DNA of 64,000 bases from an uncultured Psychrobacter sp. (GCF_947488565.1 NZ_CANKZC010000001.1:558001-622000), one strand, 5' to 3'; positions 50,827 through 60,386 are shown, counted from the first letter of the stretch. The notes: generated from the letters alone by a model not told the origin. Numbers and translations: made by a program.

Positions 50827-53025
50827 TTAGGTTTTTTCATCAACGTGATTGATGGTTTTTAATAAATGCTCTTGAGCAATGTGCTGTGGCTCGTCTGCTG
50901 CTGGCTGGACTTGCTCCCAGCGTCCGCTGCCGTCAAGCGTCCATGCTTGTACGTTGTCTTGTAGATAGCTTTGTAAACCGTCTTGATAAATTTGAGCAAA
51001 TATTTTTTTGTCTTCAATAGGGAACGCAACTTCGACCCGGTGGAATAAGTTGCGATCCATCCAGTCTGCACTGCCACAATACATCCGCTCATTACCCGCA
51101 TTATAAAAGTAGTAGATGCGGGTATGCTCTAAAAAGCGTCCGATAACTGAGCGCACCGTGATATTTTCAGACAGCCCTTGTACTTGCGGACGCAGACAAC
51201 ACATGGACCGTAAGATCAGCTCAATCTTAACCCCTGCTTGCGACGCATCGTATAGCTTACCTATCAAACGACGTTCGGTCAGAGCATTGGCTTTGACAAT
51301 GATATGCGCACGCTTGCCTGCTTTGGCATGAATGATTTCATCATCAATAAAGCTCATCAACTTTTCATGCAAAGTAAAAGGGGCATGTAACAACTTTTTG
51401 AGATTGGCAGGTTTGCCCATCCCCGTCAGCTCCTGAAATATCTTGTGCACATCTTCTGAGATATCAGCGTCAGCGGTAAACAAACCGTAGTCCGTATAGA
51501 CCTTAGCATTAGCGGCATGGTAGTTACCCGTCCCTAGATGCACATAACGACGGATTTTGTCCTCTTCACGGCGTATGATGAGCATCAGCTTGGCATGAGT
51601 TTTGTAGCCGACGATACCATAGACCACGACGGCCCCTGCTTCTTGCAAATAATTGGCAACCGCAATGTTGGATGCCTCATCAAAACGTGCCCGCAACTCG
51701 ATGATGGCAGTCACTTCTTTACCGTTACGAGCAGCAGCTGCGAGGGCTTGTACGATTTCTGAATTGGTACCTGAGCGATACAAAGTCTGTTTAATCGCTA
51801 AGACTTTTGGATCGCTGGCAGCTTGCCACAATAAGTTCACCACAGGCGAGAACGCATGAAAAGGATGATGTACTAGGACATCACTTTTACGCATGGCAGC
51901 GAACATACTCGTCGCCTTTTCAAGTTTGTCCGCCTCCCTACGAAAAGCCTTTGGCAAGACATGGGTAAACGGCTGATAACGCAGCGCTGGAATATTAAAA
52001 TCAAAGAGCAGGCGCGTTAGGTTTACTGGTCCATTGACGCGGTACAATTGATTGTCATGTAACTCAAATTCATTGAGCAAATAATCACTGATGGGCGTTG
52101 GGCAATCGGTGGTGACTTCAAGCCGCACTTTGTCGCCAAAACGGCGGTTTTCAAGCTCACCCTCAAGCGCTTTAGCGATATCTTCGACATCATCTGCCAA
52201 GTCCAAATCTGCATTGCGCGTCAGCCGAAACTGATGACAACCTGTCACATTCATCCCAGGGAATAGCTCTCCAATATGCTCATGAATAATAGCAGAGAGC
52301 ATGACATGGTGCTCTTTACCGCCAGTCAGCTCATCAGGCAGCCGAATGACACGCGGCAGACTACGCGGCGCAGGGACAATGGCTAGGTTAATATCGCGAC
52401 CAAAGGCATCTTTGCCTTCTAACGTTGCGATAAAGTTTAGGCTCTTATTAACCAGTCGCGGAAACGGATGGGCAGGATCAATACTAATGGGCGTTAGTAC
52501 TGGCGATACTTGCTCCGTAAAATAACGCTTCATCCAAGCCGATTGCTCTGCATTTAATTCATCACGTTTTAAATAGCGGATATCTTCTTTGGCAAGGGCT
52601 GGTAAGATATCTTCATTAAGAATACGATACTGCTCATTAATAGCCTCGTGTGCAATGGCTGATATCTCATTCAATACCTCGCTCGGACGCATGCCATGAG
52701 CGCTCGTTGAGACATCTCCGATGTTGAGCTTTTGCATGATACCGGCGACACGAATCTCAAAAAACTCATCAATGTTTGATGAAAAAATAATCAAGAAAAA
52801 TAAGCGCTCAAGTAATGGATGTCGCGGGCTTGCCGCTTGTGCTAACACTCGTAGATGAAACTGTAATAAAGACAAGTCGCGATTGATATAACTACTGGGT
52901 GAGTAGCTGCCGTCTTCTGAGCGTTGCCAAGCTATTTGAGTAAGACTGTGAGCTTGTGTTCGATCAAGCTTATCGATATTGTCGCGTTCTATAGTCACGT
53001 TTGATGCATGGTTGGCAGTGCTCAT
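50827..53025 (-). CDS. ppk: Polyphosphate kinase 1
   Basis: Makes inorganic polyphosphate from ATP via a phospho-histidine. The N-terminal domain carries [19 protein letters not shown], and the conserved catalytic region [20 protein letters not shown] holds the autophosphorylated His (YKTHAK). A second conserved His lies in [10 protein letters not shown]. At 732 aa it is slightly longer than E. coli Ppk (688). AAGGA ribosome-binding site. No ppx gene is adjacent. Tail to tail with the DUF2058 gene, with almost no space for a terminator. Confidence 0.96.
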   Translation of the reverse strand: MSTANHASNVTIERDNIDKLDRTQAHSLTQIAWQRSEDGSYSPSSYINRDLSLLQFHLRVLAQAASPRHPLLERLFFLIIFSSNIDEFFEIRVAGIMQKLNIGDVSTSAHGMRPSEVLNEISAIAHEAINEQYRILNEDILPALAKEDIRYLKRDELNAEQSAWMKRYFTEQVSPVLTPISIDPAHPFPRLVNKSLNFIATLEGKDAFGRDINLAIVPAPRSLPRVIRLPDELTGGKEHHVMLSAIIHEHIGELFPGMNVTGCHQFRLTRNADLDLADDVEDIAKALEGELENRRFGDKVRLEVTTDCPTPISDYLLNEFELHDNQLYRVNGPVNLTRLLFDFNIPALRYQPFTHVLPKAFRREADKLEKATSMFAAMRKSDVLVHHPFHAFSPVVNLLWQAASDPKVLAIKQTLYRSGTNSEIVQALAAAARNGKEVTAIIELRARFDEASNIAVANYLQEAGAVVVYGIVGYKTHAKLMLIIRREEDKIRRYVHLGTGNYHAANAKVYTDYGLFTADADISEDVHKIFQELTGMGKPANLKKLLHAPFTLHEKLMSFIDDEIIHAKAGKRAHIIVKANALTERRLIGKLYDASQAGVKIELILRSMCCLRPQVQGLSENITVRSVIGRFLEHTRIYYFYNAGNERMYCGSADWMDRNLFHRVEVAFPIEDKKIFAQIYQDGLQSYLQDNVQAWTLDGSGRWEQVQPAADEPQHIAQEHLLKTINHVDEKT

Positions 53026-53131
53026 ATCGCAGTCCTTTATAGTTATTTATGGTGGCTAAACCTTTATGTGAGCAGGCTTTGTTATTGTCAGCAAGCTTCA
53101 TCATTGATAATCAGACTTTGCTTTTATCAAG

Positions 53132-53818
53132 CTATGCTACTTGCGGCAAGACCGCATTTTTCATACGTTTTTTGATGATTCGCTGCTTGTTACGTAAGCG
53201 TCTATCGCCTTGATTGTCTTCATAGTATTTGGGATTGGTCAACATACTGATGAGTAATGCTGACTCATCGCGATTCAGGTTGGCAGCGGATTTATCAAAA
53301 TAGTGCTGCGCTGCGGCCTCAATACCGTAAATACCGTTACCAAACTCTGCCACATTTAGATACGCGGTCAAAATACGCTGCTTATCCCATAAGCTCTCTA
53401 TCATAACAGTGACGATTGCTTCCTCGCCTTTACGAATATAGGAGCGATGCGAGGTCAAAAACAAGTTCTTTGCCAGTTGCTGACTGATCGTTGAGCCGCC
53501 AGCGGACATCTTACCTGTCTCTTCGTTTTTTTTGCGTGCCGCCTCTATACCTTTGAGATCAAAACCATTGTGCTGACTAAATGTCGAATCTTCGCTGACA
53601 ATCGCTGCTTGTTTGGCAGATTTGGCAATGTCATCATAATCTACCCAAGTTTGCGTCACTGCGCCGCCTGTGAGTCGATGGGTTAGCATAAACATACTGT
53701 TATTGACTGGCTGCGTTTTCCAAATCAATAGTAAACCTGCCACCAGTACATGGAACGCTACCACCAACAACATCAGCGCCAGTAATAATCGTTTAATAAA
53801 CTTGCCAAAACTCGCCAT
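53132..53818 (-). CDS. mtgA: Monofunctional biosynthetic peptidoglycan transglycosylase
   Basis: GT51 glycosyltransferase that polymerises lipid II into glycan strands. One N-terminal membrane helix (about residues 7-30), then the catalytic domain with the Glu in SEDSTFSQHNGFDLKGIEAA, GGSTISQQLAKNLFLT, ILTAYLNVAEFGNGIYGIEAA and SALLISMLTNP. No transpeptidase domain. I prefer the ATG at 53818 (228 aa) to the upstream in-frame TTG at 53833. Follows ppk upstream on the same strand direction but probably as its own unit. Confidence 0.94.
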   Translation of the reverse strand: MASFGKFIKRLLLALMLLVVAFHVLVAGLLLIWKTQPVNNSMFMLTHRLTGGAVTQTWVDYDDIAKSAKQAAIVSEDSTFSQHNGFDLKGIEAARKKNEETGKMSAGGSTISQQLAKNLFLTSHRSYIRKGEEAIVTVMIESLWDKQRILTAYLNVAEFGNGIYGIEAAAQHYFDKSAANLNRDESALLISMLTNPKYYEDNQGDRRLRNKQRIIKKRMKNAVLPQVA

Positions 53819-54028
53819 GCGCAAAATATCCAAATAATGAGAAATAATAAAAGTTGTCAGCTATTGATTAGTAGCAAGCTATCTTACCTAATCTCACAAT
53901 CGCTGTCATTACTTACCCTTTTTCTTTATTATGTGTTGATTGCTAAAACATATTATGGTTGATGATCACGTTTAGAATAAGTCGTTTGTGACAAGTATAA
54001 AGCTAAGCGAGTAATTAAGAGAGTAATT

Positions 54029-54346
54029 ATGCATAACGATCGCCCTATACAGGTATTGCGTGCGCGCATTATTGAAGCGAGCCCAAATCTCGACCATGCT
54101 AAAAACTTTGATAACTGGTGGTTACTGGGTACCTCTGGCTGCCATCTATGTGATGTCGCTGAGCAATTGATAAAGCGCTTTCAGGCGGTACAACCTATTG
54201 AGTATCGGCATGTTGATATTGCAGATTTTCCTGAGGACTTGATGATGGAGTTTGCCACCAGCATTCCAGTAATTTTGACATCATCAAAACGATTAGACTA
54301 TCCATTTTCAGTCATGGATTTGCAACAGTTACTTACCTATAAATGA
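54029..54346 (+). CDS. Glutaredoxin-like protein (DUF836 type)
   Basis: A 105-residue thioredoxin-fold protein. The redox motif is CHLC (in GTSGCHLCDVAEQLIKRF), followed by HVDIADFP and the cis-Pro segment SIPVILTS, as in the short glutaredoxin-like DUF836 proteins. An N-terminal extension of about 27 residues precedes the fold. GAGAG ribosome-binding site. It lies 50 nt before the lactate dehydrogenase gene on the same strand, so they may share a transcript. Confidence 0.87.
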   Translation: MHNDRPIQVLRARIIEASPNLDHAKNFDNWWLLGTSGCHLCDVAEQLIKRFQAVQPIEYRHVDIADFPEDLMMEFATSIPVILTSSKRLDYPFSVMDLQQLLTYK

Positions 54347-54410
54347 TTTATTCCAATTAACAACACTAATAACTGTAACTTTATCATCAGATCTTATGGA
54401 TGAGAGAACT

Positions 54411-55619
54411 ATGAAAGATTTAAAAAAAATAACAGAAGTCGAAGATTTGCGCCGAGTCGCTGAACGTAAAGTACCGCGTATGTTTTATGATTATGTCGAT
54501 TCAGGCTCATGGACTGAAACCACTTACCGTAATAATGAAAGCGACTTTGACCGTATTAAGCTGCGCCAACGAGTGCTGGTCAATATGGAAGGACGCTCGC
54601 TTGCAACCAATATGATAGGCACGCCGGCGTCAATGCCAGTAGCTATTGCCCCAACTGGGTTTACTGGCATGATGTGGGCGGATGGTGAGATTCATGCAGC
54701 GCGCGCAGCAGAAAAATTTGGTGTGCCGTTTTCCCTATCGACCATGAGTATTTGCTCTATCGAAGATATCGCTGAAAACACCAATGCACCGTTTTGGTTT
54801 CAGCTCTATGTTATGCGTGATCAAGAATATGTGTCCAATCTCATTCAACGTGCCAAAGATGCCAATTGCTCAGCACTCATATTAACGGCTGATTTACAAG
54901 TGCTTGGTCAGCGCCATAAAGACATCAAAAACGGCTTATCTGCGCCGCCCAGACCTACTTTCGCCAATATCGTCAATCTCATGACCAAACCGCAATGGTG
55001 TATGAATATGCTGGGGACCAAACGTCATACTTTTGGCAATATCGTCGGTCATGCTAAAGGTGTGGACGATCTGTCGTCTCTAACCGCTTGGACAGAAGAG
55101 CAGTTTGATCCACGCTTAAGCTGGGATGATGTGGCGCGAATTAAAGACATGTGGGGCGGCAAGCTGATTATCAAAGGTATTATGGAGCCTGAAGACGCTA
55201 TCATGGCGGCTCGTAGCGGCGCGGATGCATTGGTGGTCTCAAACCATGGTGGCCGTCAATTAGATGGTGCACTCTCTTCCATCGCTGCGCTTGCAGATAT
55301 CGTACAAGCGGTTCGTGCCGAAAACAGTAATATCGAGGTGTGGCTCGACAGTGGTATTCGTTCTGGTCAAGACGTCCTAAAAGCTATATCACTGGGTGCA
55401 ACAGGCACCATGATTGGGCGCGCATTCTTGTATGGCCTTGGTGCTTATGGTGAAGATGGAGTGCGCCGCGCCCTTGAGATCATCTATAAAGAATGTGATA
55501 TCAGCATGGCATTTTGCGGTCATACTAATATTAATCAGGTGGCTGACGATATTTTAGTCAAAGGCACTTATGAGCAACTCAAATCATCTCAGCCTTATAT
55601 CTCACCGTTACGCTGGTAG
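54411..55619 (+). CDS. lldD: FMN-dependent L-lactate dehydrogenase (alpha-hydroxy-acid oxidase family)
   Basis: Membrane-associated flavoprotein that oxidises L-lactate to pyruvate and passes electrons to the respiratory chain. Family motifs: MFYDYVDSGSWTETTYRNN, the FMN-binding PVAIAPTGFTGM, FQLYVMRD, LTADLQVLGQRHKD, the catalytic His in SNHGGRQLDG, and LDSGIRSGQDVLKA. I favour the ATG at 54411, with GAGAG 5 nt upstream; an ATG at 54396 adds five residues. Another 2-hydroxy acid (glycolate, mandelate) cannot be excluded from sequence alone. No lactate permease or regulator is adjacent. Confidence 0.88.
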   Translation: MKDLKKITEVEDLRRVAERKVPRMFYDYVDSGSWTETTYRNNESDFDRIKLRQRVLVNMEGRSLATNMIGTPASMPVAIAPTGFTGMMWADGEIHAARAAEKFGVPFSLSTMSICSIEDIAENTNAPFWFQLYVMRDQEYVSNLIQRAKDANCSALILTADLQVLGQRHKDIKNGLSAPPRPTFANIVNLMTKPQWCMNMLGTKRHTFGNIVGHAKGVDDLSSLTAWTEEQFDPRLSWDDVARIKDMWGGKLIIKGIMEPEDAIMAARSGADALVVSNHGGRQLDGALSSIAALADIVQAVRAENSNIEVWLDSGIRSGQDVLKAISLGATGTMIGRAFLYGLGAYGEDGVRRALEIIYKECDISMAFCGHTNINQVADDILVKGTYEQLKSSQPYISPLRW

Positions 55620-55676
55620 CGCTTAGCTTCGTATACTCACCATTTTATTCATCATTTTTAATTGATACTTCGTTTT

Positions 55677-56588
55677 ATGACCATACAGCAATTGTTAAAG
55701 ACCGCGCCCGTTAGCACCTTATTATTAGTCAGTTTCATTGGACTGTTTATCGTGCAAGTGTTAACGGGTGTTGATGCCAATAATCCCTCGACGCAAGCGC
55801 TGCTAAGCTGGGGCGCTAATGCACTGCCATTAACCATGGTTGATGATCCGTGGCGGCTGGTAAGTAGTGCGTTTTTGCACATTGGCCTGATGCATTTACT
55901 GTTTAATGGGTTTGCCATGTACTTTTTTGGTCAAGTTGCAGAGCCGATGTTTGGCTCAGCCAAATTTTTGGCGTTATTTTTGCTGTCGGCCATCGGTGGT
56001 AATTTGCTAAACAATTACGTGACGTGGCAAGGTATTTTGGATGGTACAGGACAACCGGGTCTATCAGCTGGGGCCTCTGGTGGTATCATGGGTATCGGCG
56101 CTGCACTCTTGATAGCCGCGCTATTTAAAATATCTGTTAACGGTATGGTTCTCAATTTAAGAAGCCTAGTATTTATTATGGGTATTAATCTTGTGTATGG
56201 TTTTGCGGTACCGGGTATTGATAACGCCGGTCACATTGGTGGGGCTATTACTGGACTGCTTATCGCCTTTGGATTTGCGCTTGCTCATCGTCAACGTATA
56301 ACTTCATCAATGGCACCGATGACCTACTCTCATACTTATGACGTGCCTGAGTATGGCGATACTCAGGATACAAATACTGTCTATCCTGCTACCGCTGATC
56401 CTATAAATACTACTATCAATCATGAACCATCTGGCAGCTACTCTGTCTTGCTAGAGACTCCTACTAAACCTGCGCTGATATGGCAGCTACTTCCATGGCT
56501 TATAATGCTACTTATTAGCGCAGGTTTTATTTGGTGGTGGCAGGATATTCATCAGCAAATATTACAAGTACTAAAAACCATTGAGTAA
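55677..56588 (+). CDS. Rhomboid-family intramembrane serine protease
   Basis: Polytopic protein of 303 aa with six or seven predicted helices. The catalytic Ser is in GASGG (Ser134) and the His in NAGHIGGA (His186), numbering from this start. The L1 region carries HIGLMHLLFN, the conserved His/Asn set of active rhomboids. A C-terminal extension of about 90 residues contains an acidic, Thr-rich segment and a further hydrophobic helix (LIWQLLPWLIMLLISAGFIW). The substrate is unknown. The ATG at 55677 is preferred; a TTG at 55662 is in frame. It follows lldD by about 57 nt. Confidence 0.92.
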   Translation: MTIQQLLKTAPVSTLLLVSFIGLFIVQVLTGVDANNPSTQALLSWGANALPLTMVDDPWRLVSSAFLHIGLMHLLFNGFAMYFFGQVAEPMFGSAKFLALFLLSAIGGNLLNNYVTWQGILDGTGQPGLSAGASGGIMGIGAALLIAALFKISVNGMVLNLRSLVFIMGINLVYGFAVPGIDNAGHIGGAITGLLIAFGFALAHRQRITSSMAPMTYSHTYDVPEYGDTQDTNTVYPATADPINTTINHEPSGSYSVLLETPTKPALIWQLLPWLIMLLISAGFIWWWQDIHQQILQVLKTIE

Positions 56589-56702
56589 ACTGTCATACTT
56601 ATTTATTATTGCTAGATAGCTCACAAAAGCAGCAGATTAATATAGTTTGCCCTACTCGCTTTTTTCTATCCGATCATTTTCACTCACTAACGAGATTCCA
56701 TT

Positions 56703-57512
56703 ATGTTCAAAATTGCAGCACTTTCTAATAACACTAAACAAGTTTTGCTTAGTACTTTAACAGCGACTGCATTACTTAGTGTGGCTAGCTTGACCAGTGC
56801 AGCTCCTTTTAAGAATCTACCTGCCGACCAAGACGCTGAACTAAGCGTTGGGGTCAATGTCATGGCGGCAAACTCAGCTTATGACTTGGATGACAATACC
56901 GAAGTACGTGTATTGCCAGGCGTTTTTTATGATAACAATAAGATTTATGCACGCGGTGCTCAAGCTGGTGCGTATATCATCAATGATGGGACCAACCAGC
57001 TATCGGCTTATACACAGCTGGCGGGCAGTGAGTTTGATCCTGATGACGCCAATGGGGCGCTTCAAGGTCTTGATAAACGTAAAGCTTCAGCCGCTGCGGG
57101 TCTCACTTATTTACGCCGTACACCTATCGGTGGCTTGCGTGGGCAAATCGCCACTGACGTCTTAGATCGTAGTGATGGTACATTTGGCCGCTTAACTTAC
57201 CTTGCCAAATATAGTAAAAATAAGCTGACGGTCTATCCAAGTATCGGTATTGAGTGGAATAACGAAGACTACAATGAATATTATTATGGTGTCAGCGATG
57301 AAGAATCAGCACGTACTGGGGTTGACTCATACTCACCTGACTCAAGCTTTAACCCCTACATCAATATCAGTGCCAACTATGACTTTAATGAGCGCTGGGC
57401 AGGCTTCGCCAATCAGAGCTTAAGCTATCTATCGGATGAGCAATACGACAGCCCAATGGTTGACTCGCGCACTGAGTCTCGTACGACGCTCGGTTTGCTT
57501 TATAAGTTTTAG
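56703..57512 (+). CDS. MipA/OmpV-family outer-membrane protein
   Basis: A 269-residue beta-barrel protein. The signal peptide ends near TSAAPF (about residue 34). The mature chain follows the MipA/OmpV pattern, with ELSVGVNVMAANSAY, VRVLPGVFYDNNKIYARG, GLRGQIATDVLDRSDG and LTVYPSIGIEWNNEDYN, and ends in the aromatic LLYKF. MipA in E. coli scaffolds murein enzymes; OmpV is an outer-membrane protein of varied function. Single-gene unit with a terminator. Confidence 0.9.
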   Translation: MFKIAALSNNTKQVLLSTLTATALLSVASLTSAAPFKNLPADQDAELSVGVNVMAANSAYDLDDNTEVRVLPGVFYDNNKIYARGAQAGAYIINDGTNQLSAYTQLAGSEFDPDDANGALQGLDKRKASAAAGLTYLRRTPIGGLRGQIATDVLDRSDGTFGRLTYLAKYSKNKLTVYPSIGIEWNNEDYNEYYYGVSDEESARTGVDSYSPDSSFNPYINISANYDFNERWAGFANQSLSYLSDEQYDSPMVDSRTESRTTLGLLYKF

Positions 57513-57531
57513 AGTTTTAAAAATGTAATAG

Positions 57532-57562
57532 AAAAAGCCGAGCATTTTGCTTGGCTTTTTTA
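57532..57562 (+). terminator. Terminator of the MipA/OmpV gene
   Basis: AAAAAGCCGAGC and GCTTGGCTTTTTT, one G-T pair, ATTTT loop. Confidence 0.85.
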
Positions 57563-57785
57563 TTGTGTTAATTCTTTGATATGAGACACTAGCCTGTATA
57601 GTTCGTACAAAATAAAAGTGTCATGTACTTTATCTGGATGCGAGGTTGATAGAAATTTTCTTGCTTGCTGTACCTACGCAGACAGAGGCTGCAAAAATTT
57701 ATATCAACCTTGCCGTAACATTCTTAGAGTAAATGAACTATAAGATAAACTCCAGATTTGATTTTATATACAGGGTTGCACCATT

Positions 57786-58643
57786 ATGATCCGCTCTACC
57801 CTTTGGATGATTGGCGCACTCACCTCATTTTGTTTAATGGCCATTGGTGCTCGTGAGCTGAATAACGAAATCAGTGTTTTTCAGATTTTATTCTTCCGAA
57901 GTATCGTCGGCCTATTGGTACTATTGCCAATCATACTGTTATTGAAGAAGGCACGTTTCTCATTTCCCACACGTATCAAACTACACCTAGTAAGGAATTT
58001 ATTTCATTTCGCGGGACAATATGGCTGGTTCTTAGGCATAGGACTACTGCCCTTAGCGACCGTTTTTGCTATTGAATTCACCGTCCCTTTTTGGACGATA
58101 ATCATCTCGTATCTCTTTTTAAAAGAATCTATCACGGTAAAAAAAGTTATTGCCGTACTGTTAGGCATACTGGGAATAATAGTCATCGTTCAACCTAGCC
58201 TAGATGTCGCTCACTATGCGTCATTGATCGTGTTGGGCGCCGCCATCTGTTATGCCTTTTCTCATGTGGCCACAAAATCATTATCTAACACAGATAGCCC
58301 AATCACGATTATTTTTATGATGTGTTTGATACAAGCGCCTTTAGGATTGCTGTTATTGATAGACGGGTGGACGACGCCAGTCGGTATTCAGTGGCTATGG
58401 CTTATAATTATAGGTGTAACGGCGCTATCGGCACATTATTGTATGACCAAAGCCATGCAATACGCAGAGGTGACATTCGTCGTGACTATGGATTTATTTA
58501 GATTACCGCTCATCTCAATCATTGGTGTGCTTTTATATTCTGAGAGTTTTAGCGTTGCCTTATTGATTGGAATCATGCTCATCGTGGCCGGTAATTCGTT
58601 AAATATATATTCTAGAACAGTAGATAAAGATAGTATTGCTTGA
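57786..58643 (+). CDS. EamA (DMT)-family transporter
   Basis: A 285-residue inner-membrane protein with about ten helices in two EamA repeats (about 5-130 and 145-275). Typical segments are FQILFFRSIVGLLVLLP, FAIEFTVPFWTIIISYLFLKE and, in repeat 2, SLSNTDSPITIIFMMCL. The family exports metabolites, amino acids or drugs; the substrate cannot be told. AGGG lies 10 nt before the ATG. Convergent with the HigA gene, 8 nt from stop to stop, with no visible terminator. Confidence 0.88.
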   Translation: MIRSTLWMIGALTSFCLMAIGARELNNEISVFQILFFRSIVGLLVLLPIILLLKKARFSFPTRIKLHLVRNLFHFAGQYGWFLGIGLLPLATVFAIEFTVPFWTIIISYLFLKESITVKKVIAVLLGILGIIVIVQPSLDVAHYASLIVLGAAICYAFSHVATKSLSNTDSPITIIFMMCLIQAPLGLLLLIDGWTTPVGIQWLWLIIIGVTALSAHYCMTKAMQYAEVTFVVTMDLFRLPLISIIGVLLYSESFSVALLIGIMLIVAGNSLNIYSRTVDKDSIA

Positions 58644-58651
58644 TTGGGAAG

Positions 58652-58951
58652 TTAAGCATACTCAATAGGCTCGATATCGTCTAAGAAATCAAGATCATCA
58701 GTCTCGGCCAAACGTAGCTCATAAGTAGATTGTAAGTTTAACCAAAACTGAGCGCTACCACCAAAATACTTGGCTAAACGCAGGGCAGTGTCTGCTGTAA
58801 TGCCATGCTTCTCACGTATTATTTCATTAATACGTGCAGGAGTAACACCGAGTTTATTGACTAGGCTATTTGCACTCATACCCAGCGGCTTAAGAAAGTC
58901 CTCGCGTAATACTTCACCTGGGTGAATAGGTCGCATACCATTTTTAGTCAT
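58652..58951 (-). CDS. higA: HigA-family antitoxin, without adjacent toxin
   Basis: A 99-residue XRE helix-turn-helix protein of the HigA type. It opens with MRPIHPGEVLREDFLKPLG, then the helix-turn-helix at about residues 27-50 (SANSLVNKLGVTPARINEII), then FGGSAQFWLNLQSTYEL. It normally represses its operon and blocks the mRNA-cleaving toxin HigB, encoded just upstream. Here only about 100 non-coding nt separate it from the next gene, and no HigB-sized frame is present. It is thus an orphan, acting as a regulator or as a remnant of a module. An acidic C-terminal tail (DDLDFLDDIEPIEYA) is present. Confidence 0.88.
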   Translation of the reverse strand: MTKNGMRPIHPGEVLREDFLKPLGMSANSLVNKLGVTPARINEIIREKHGITADTALRLAKYFGGSAQFWLNLQSTYELRLAETDDLDFLDDIEPIEYA

Positions 58952-59052
58952 AGTGTTTTCTCTCTATCTAACTCTCTAGCAGCGACTGACTTAAATATTA
59001 CATAGTTAATCACATATTCTAATATCTTAACTTGAAGATGGTAGTTTTTTTA

Positions 59053-59844
59053 TTAGCTTAATTTAGAGTTATTGTCTTTTTTAGCAACATTTTTACCCTT
59101 GTCAATTAGGTTGAACTGCTTTGGTATCTTCTTGAAGAACTTGTAACTAATTAAATCAATAGGAATTAATATTAATATTATAATCGTCATTAGTGGCATC
59201 AAACTGAAAAGAATAAACTTACCTACGATATTGAAATCTTTTGGGTAGCCGTCAAAATATTTGCGAAATACAACTCGTCCTACATACTTAGTAATACGTA
59301 GATCTTCCATCTCTTCAGCTGGCTCTATTGGCAAAGCTCCTTTAAGAGTACCTGTTAGATGTACTCCTTGTTCATTACTGCCACTGTGATAAAAAATTAC
59401 AATAGCTCCGTCCCCATAATCTAAAAATTCAAATTCAATTGTTATCTTATTATCAACAATATCTAGCTTTATTGAGTTAGATTTCTTAGCTGGCATTTCG
59501 ATAACTGCATTATAGACTCTAACATTTTTTGGCAACTCAACTCTTAATCTATCAGACTTTACTATATCATTAAAATCGATAGTAGCTTTTCCATTGTTCC
59601 AAAAGGAGAGTTTGGTTAGTGTTAATACTTCAACACTTTCTTCACCATATTTAATAGTTAAATTTTCGATTGAAGAAGTGGAGTTCTCTATAAGCTCATA
59701 ACTTTTAGCAATAAAAACCAACTTTTTCTCTTTTTTACTTCTTATGTATAAACTGATTGATATTAGTACGCTTACCACTGCAATAATCAAAAACATCAGG
59801 TTAGTTAAGATTCCTCCATCTAACAATCTTTGTAACCAACTCAT
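59053..59844 (-). CDS. AT-rich membrane protein of unknown function
   Basis: I do not recognise a family. The 263-residue protein has a membrane helix at about residues 14-34 (ILTNLMFLIIAVVSVLISIS). A soluble beta-rich domain follows (about 40-200), with a stretch typical of sheet proteins (KLSFWNNGKATIDFNDIV). A second membrane helix is at about 210-233, and the C-terminus is basic. The two helices would place the central domain on one side of the membrane. Codon use is much richer in A and T than that of neighbouring core genes, which suggests transfer. AAGGA ribosome-binding site. It lies next to an orphan HigA and a hairpin-rich segment. Confidence 0.72.
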   Translation of the reverse strand: MSWLQRLLDGGILTNLMFLIIAVVSVLISISLYIRSKKEKKLVFIAKSYELIENSTSSIENLTIKYGEESVEVLTLTKLSFWNNGKATIDFNDIVKSDRLRVELPKNVRVYNAVIEMPAKKSNSIKLDIVDNKITIEFEFLDYGDGAIVIFYHSGSNEQGVHLTGTLKGALPIEPAEEMEDLRITKYVGRVVFRKYFDGYPKDFNIVGKFILFSLMPLMTIIILILIPIDLISYKFFKKIPKQFNLIDKGKNVAKKDNNSKLS

Positions 59845-59998
59845 AAATATCCTTGTATAACAAATGAAATATAATTTAATAAGTTGTCAATTATTACACA
59901 ACATTCCTCTTTTCGGATAGATATTACATATAAACATTAGTTAATTTTCATAGGTTGTTTTGGAAGAACAATATTCAATAACTTATCAACTCAAAGTA

Positions 59999-60025
59999 GT
60001 TGGGTGTCGCAAGCTCCACACCAAC
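59999..60025. repeat. REP-like palindrome
   Basis: GTTGG(G)TGT and ACACCAAC arms around CGCAAGCTCC. The reverse reading (GGTTGGTGTGGAGCTTGCG) has the look of dispersed REP-type elements; copy number must be tested. Confidence 0.5.
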
Positions 60026-60108
60026 CTACGAATTAAGTATTCTCAAGCTTTGTAAAATATTAAAGCTTTAACTACGATAAATATAAGCAAAAACAAGATG
60101 TTGCCGCT

Positions 60109-60251
60109 AGCCCTGATTGAAGCGGTATCCTGCTGGTTTGGGTGAGTTGCGGAAGCTAGGTTTTGGAGTGGCTCGCGGAGCAGGAGACACTACAAACCGT
60201 AGCTACCGCCTCAACCAGACTAGTAGATACAAGCGCAAAGCAGGATTGGCT
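60109..60251 (+). ncRNA. Candidate structured RNA: extended hairpin followed by terminator
   Basis: Hand folding gives nested helices in strict order. AGCC 60109-60112 pairs with GGCT 60248-60251; CTG 60113 with CAG 60241; GTATC 60125 with GATAC 60226; GGTT 60135 with AACC 60213; GAG 60144 with CTC 60210; GCGG 60149 with CCGC 60206; AGCTA 60154 with TAGCT 60200; GGTTT 60159 with AAACC 60194; AGTG 60167 with CACT 60188; and GCTC 60171 with GAGC 60178. Internal loops carry GAAGCG and AAGCGC. Reading frames across it are short and overlapping. The strand is chosen because a terminator follows on the plus strand. No known RNA class was recognised; a repeat-family element (MITE/REP cluster) is the main alternative. 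Confidence 0.55.
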
Positions 60252-60266
60252 CCAAAAATTTATAAC

Positions 60267-60308
60267 CAAAAAAAAGACCTTTTCACTTCAAGTGATAAGG
60301 TCTTTTTA
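60267..60308 (+). terminator. Intrinsic terminator after the structured element
   Basis: AAAAAGACCTT-T-TCAC and GTGA-T-AAGGTCTTTTT arms with one T-T mismatch and a short loop. It follows no ORF, which suggests a non-coding transcript. Confidence 0.8.
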
Positions 60309-60324
60309 TTCGAGTATACAGCGG

Positions 60325-60386
60325 CGGGTTACGCTTTCGCTAACCCACCCTACTCGCTACGTAGCCCTTATATTTAAGGACTACGC
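60325..60386. repeat. Two adjacent short palindromes
   Basis: GGGTTA and TAACCC arms around CGCTTTCGC (60325-60346), followed by CCACCCTAC. Then CGTAG-C-CCTTA and TAAGG-A-CTACG around TATT (60359-60386). The first has the form of a widely dispersed bacterial repeat. Confidence 0.55.

Noticed and set aside
58952..59052. HigB toxin or its remnant next to HigA
   Set aside because: Only about 100 nt are available and no frame gives a RelE/HigB-like sequence; a toxin of about 92 residues cannot fit.
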